A stretch of DNA of 17,455 nucleotides from positions 1 to 17,455 of the forward strand of contig CAJMOS010000063.1 of NCBI GenBank assembly GCA_905215015.1, written 5' to 3'. This stretch comes from an uncultured bacterium (GTDB lineage Bacteria > Spirochaetota > Spirochaetia > Sphaerochaetales > Sphaerochaetaceae). The translations under genes and the position numbers were made by a program. Shown piece after piece: positions 15,510-17,455 of the stretch (the stretch's first letter is position 1; every line of letters starts with the position of its first letter). Below the pieces are notes generated by a model that made no database searches, was not told the DNA's origin, and saw only the letters and a program-made list of their open reading frames with translations.

Positions 15510-16367
15510 ATGAAAGTAGTGCAACGCAATCTGGTCGGCCCCGACCATGTTTTCCGAACCCGCTTCAGTACCACCGCGACGGAGACGGACCCCCATTTCC
15601 AAGCCCGTCTGGGCTTCTATTTCGCGATCGCGCAGGAACTGGCGGGGCTCCACTCAGCCTGGGCCAGACTCTCGCTCCCCGAGACGCTACGCATGGGCAA
15701 GACCTGGGTGGTCCTGCGGACCAAGCTCCATGTCAACCGCTACACCAACTGGGCCGAGGAAGTGATGGGGGAGACGTGGGTCGAGCCACCCAAAGGGCTC
15801 CATTTCATGCGTTGCATCCGGGCTCTGGACGAGGACGACCAGACACTCTTTGAAGGAATCAGCACCTGGGCCTATCTGGATGTGGCCAACCAGCGGCCGA
15901 TCAGGCCCAGCGAGGTGGCCGACGACTTCCCCCTTCCGCTGGAGACCGATACCAGACATGTCTACCCCTTCGAGCTGCCCCACCGGGCACCGATGTGGGG
16001 GACCTGCAATCCGAAAGAGCTTTGCAGCGGTTCCCCCGTGATCAACCTGACCGACACCGACGGGAACCACCATGTGAACAACCTTTCCTACGTCGCCTGG
16101 TCGCTGAACGTGCTGCCCCACGCCTTTCTCATGGCGTACAAGGTCCGCGACATCGACGTCTCTTGGATCAAGCAGACCTATCTGGACGACCAGATCACGG
16201 TCCATGCCGGCAGCGCGCAGGAAGATCCGTTCCATCAGCAGCAGCCGGAAATCTTCTTCAAGATCGTGCGGCACGAGGGGGATGGGAGCGAGACCACCGT
16301 CTTCGAGGGCTATTCCCAGTGGGAGAAACGCGAGGAACTGACCCGCGACGGGCTGTACGTCGTCTAA
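15510..16367 (+). CDS. Acyl-ACP thioesterase (FatA/FatB-like, double hotdog)
   Basis: The 285-aa product matches bacterial acyl-[acyl-carrier-protein] thioesterases (COG3884, related to plant FatA/FatB), which hydrolyse acyl-ACP to free fatty acid and ACP in the cytoplasm. The N-terminal hotdog (about 5-140) contains ATETDPHFQARLGFYFAIAQ and a WVV...VNRYTNWAEEV block. The C-terminal hotdog has the catalytic signature DTDGNHHVNNLSYVAW, in which N186 and H188 align with the plant catalytic Asn and His of DLDMNQHVNN. A cysteine or acid at the third catalytic position cannot be fixed by eye. GGAGG lies 5 bp before ATG 15510; an in-frame TTG 12 bases upstream lies within the Shine-Dalgarno region and was rejected. 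It has its own promoter and its stop overlaps the convergent gene on the other strand by 4 bp. Confidence 0.88.
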   Translation: MKVVQRNLVGPDHVFRTRFSTTATETDPHFQARLGFYFAIAQELAGLHSAWARLSLPETLRMGKTWVVLRTKLHVNRYTNWAEEVMGETWVEPPKGLHFMRCIRALDEDDQTLFEGISTWAYLDVANQRPIRPSEVADDFPLPLETDTRHVYPFELPHRAPMWGTCNPKELCSGSPVINLTDTDGNHHVNNLSYVAWSLNVLPHAFLMAYKVRDIDVSWIKQTYLDDQITVHAGSAQEDPFHQQQPEIFFKIVRHEGDGSETTVFEGYSQWEKREELTRDGLYVV

Positions 16368-17260
16368 TCCATCAACAAGGGGTTCTGGGTGTCCCTCCCC
16401 AAAAGGAGCCCGATCGAGCCCGAATGGATGGCTGACCGGTCGACAGCGGCGTAATAACAGTACCAGGAGCGCTCGTCGCTTTTGGCGACGCAGCAGGTTC
16501 CGGCGAAGAAACCGGAAGCCCACCCGGATTCCGGGCTGGAAAGCAGTTGCTTGGGTTGTCCGAAATGGATGCCGTCCTGGCTGAGGAACAGGACCAGGGA
16601 ACTTTCGCTTCCGACCTTGCTACGGTTCCAATGGGCTGATGAGGCGACAAGGCCGAATCCGTCCTGACAGGGCAGTACCGAGAAGGGACCGACGCCCATG
16701 TTGATGGCGGGTTCGTCAGCGTCAGCGGCAATCACCACTTGGGGATGACGGTAGGGACCGTCGACCGCGGGAGCCGAGGCAACAGCGACCGAGAGGGGCA
16801 TGGACCGCCCCCCTTCCAGTTCGTTCTCCCCCAGCGAAAAGTAAAGTCTCCACTGACATCCGACCTTGCAGGGCTGGGGATGTCCGACAACCTGGTTCCC
16901 CTCCCCTTCGAAGACCACCTTGGCGGAACCCCAGGCGCGCAGGTCTTCGGACTCATGGACGCACAGCCGCCTGTCGTCCCTTGCCGTGAAAAGGTACCAC
17001 CTTCCCATCTCGGGAACCACACAGGGATCTGTGCCCATGACGTTCACCCGGCCCGCCGCATGCCAGGCGATGCCATTGGAAGAGAGGAAATGCTGGATGC
17101 CGATCCAGCTCTGGCAAAACAGATGCCATTTGCCGTCAGGCGAGGAACCGGGGGAAAGCACGCTCGGGTTTTCCAGGCGGGGCAGGTACCATCGCTTCTT
17201 GAGTACCGGCTCGTCGCTGAAGGGAAACCATGCGGCTCTGGCTAGCTCACCTATCGTCAT
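16364..17260 (-). CDS. Beta-propeller glycosidase-like protein (GH43/GH32/GH130-type fold)
   Basis: The 298-aa product shows repeated blades of the five-bladed propeller fold: a conserved ENPSVLSP near residue 30, DGKWHLFCQSW, a SSNGIAWH blade end, GTDPCVVPEMGRWYLFTA, WRLYFSLGENE, GPFSVLP and DGIHFGQP. Such DG-x-W-x-LF/YF turns and SxDGxxW ends are typical of glycosidase families GH32, GH43 and GH130. The exact family and catalytic acids are not clear: the third-blade position where many GH43 members have EGP reads GHPQP, so activity is uncertain. There is no signal peptide, so it would act in the cytoplasm. The ATG directly follows the TAA of the upstream membrane-protein gene (TAAATG) and its TAG overlaps the thioesterase stop on the other strand. 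Confidence 0.65.
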   Translation of the reverse strand: MTIGELARAAWFPFSDEPVLKKRWYLPRLENPSVLSPGSSPDGKWHLFCQSWIGIQHFLSSNGIAWHAAGRVNVMGTDPCVVPEMGRWYLFTARDDRRLCVHESEDLRAWGSAKVVFEGEGNQVVGHPQPCKVGCQWRLYFSLGENELEGGRSMPLSVAVASAPAVDGPYRHPQVVIAADADEPAINMGVGPFSVLPCQDGFGLVASSAHWNRSKVGSESSLVLFLSQDGIHFGQPKQLLSSPESGWASGFFAGTCCVAKSDERSWYCYYAAVDRSAIHSGSIGLLLGRDTQNPLLMD

Positions 17261-17455
17261 TTATCGTTTCCGGCGCTTGAACAGCGGAGCCATCTTGGAC
17301 TCCAGATGGAATTTGGCGGTGACCTTCTTCACAATCACGCTGTACAGGAAGAAGCTGCCGGCAATGGAGATGATGAAGCCGAACAGCGCCGCGATCGGGG
17401 CGGCGGGACTGTCTGCCGGCACGAATCTGGCAATCAGGACAAAACAGATGATGGA
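17261..17455 (-). CDS. Integral membrane protein (C-terminal part only)
   Basis: The right edge cuts this minus-strand gene; 64 residues and the TAA stop are visible. The fragment contains a hydrophobic segment (SIICFVLIARFV), a short Pro/Ala/Asp loop, and a second hydrophobic segment (about 20-42 of the fragment, PIAALFGFIISIAGSFFLYS). A basic tail KMAPLFKRRKR follows, which by the positive-inside rule should lie in the cytoplasm. The family cannot be named from this much; a transporter or flippase-like protein is possible. The stop is directly next to the ATG of the propeller gene, so the two are probably cotranscribed and may concern the same sugar or glycan. Confidence 0.6.
   Translation of the reverse strand, partial: SIICFVLIARFVPADSPAAPIAALFGFIISIAGSFFLYSVIVKKVTAKFHLESKMAPLFKRRKR

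Overview
This is a high-GC (roughly 60%) bacterial chromosomal window with tightly packed genes and no sign of a mobile element, RNA gene or CRISPR array. The gene order (dnaE - yggT - recG, then rsmD - sbcD - sbcC, then an acyl-ACP thioesterase and a beta-propeller glycosidase-like gene) suggests an anaerobic fermentative bacterium. My best guess is a spirochaete of the Sphaerochaeta type, but this is inferred from gene content and protein flavour and no marker gene is present to prove it.

Left region (1-3646). The first 145 bases, on the minus strand, are the 5' end of a small ACT-domain protein. Divergent from it is a three-gene cluster encoding large, [2Fe-2S] and FAD subunits of the xanthine dehydrogenase/CO dehydrogenase family. 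The genes overlap by 4 and 20 bp. The electron-transfer parts (eight Fe-S cysteines, both FAD-loop glycine motifs) are kept. The molybdopterin-binding glycine loop, the FRGFG-type loop and the C-terminal GxGE catalytic glutamate of the large subunit appear to be gone. This is either a degenerate paralogue or an enzyme with changed chemistry.

Centre (3646-10087). The stop codon of the FAD subunit overlaps the start of dnaE (TAATG), so the oxidoreductase genes and the replicative polymerase look like one transcript continuing through yggT and recG. DnaE has a full PHP metal site, an acidic Glu/Ala/Lys-rich N-terminal extension of about 66 residues and a beta-clamp motif. About 2.5 kb inside dnaE has almost no A- or T-ending codons, unlike the extension before it and the C-terminal part after it.

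Right of recG (10090-15438). A small membrane-anchored protein of unknown function lies on the minus strand, convergent with recG. Divergent from it, rsmD, sbcD and sbcC overlap by 4 bp each. They encode a 16S rRNA methyltransferase and the two subunits of the SbcCD (Mre11-Rad50-like) nuclease, so the window carries two separate recombination/repair units (recG and sbcDC).

Right end (15439-17455). A short AT-rich promoter with an 18-bp dyad over its -10 element precedes an acyl-ACP thioesterase that releases free fatty acids from acyl-ACP. Its stop codon overlaps the stop of a convergent minus-strand operon: a beta-propeller, glycosidase-like protein preceded by the 3' end of a membrane-protein gene that runs off the window.
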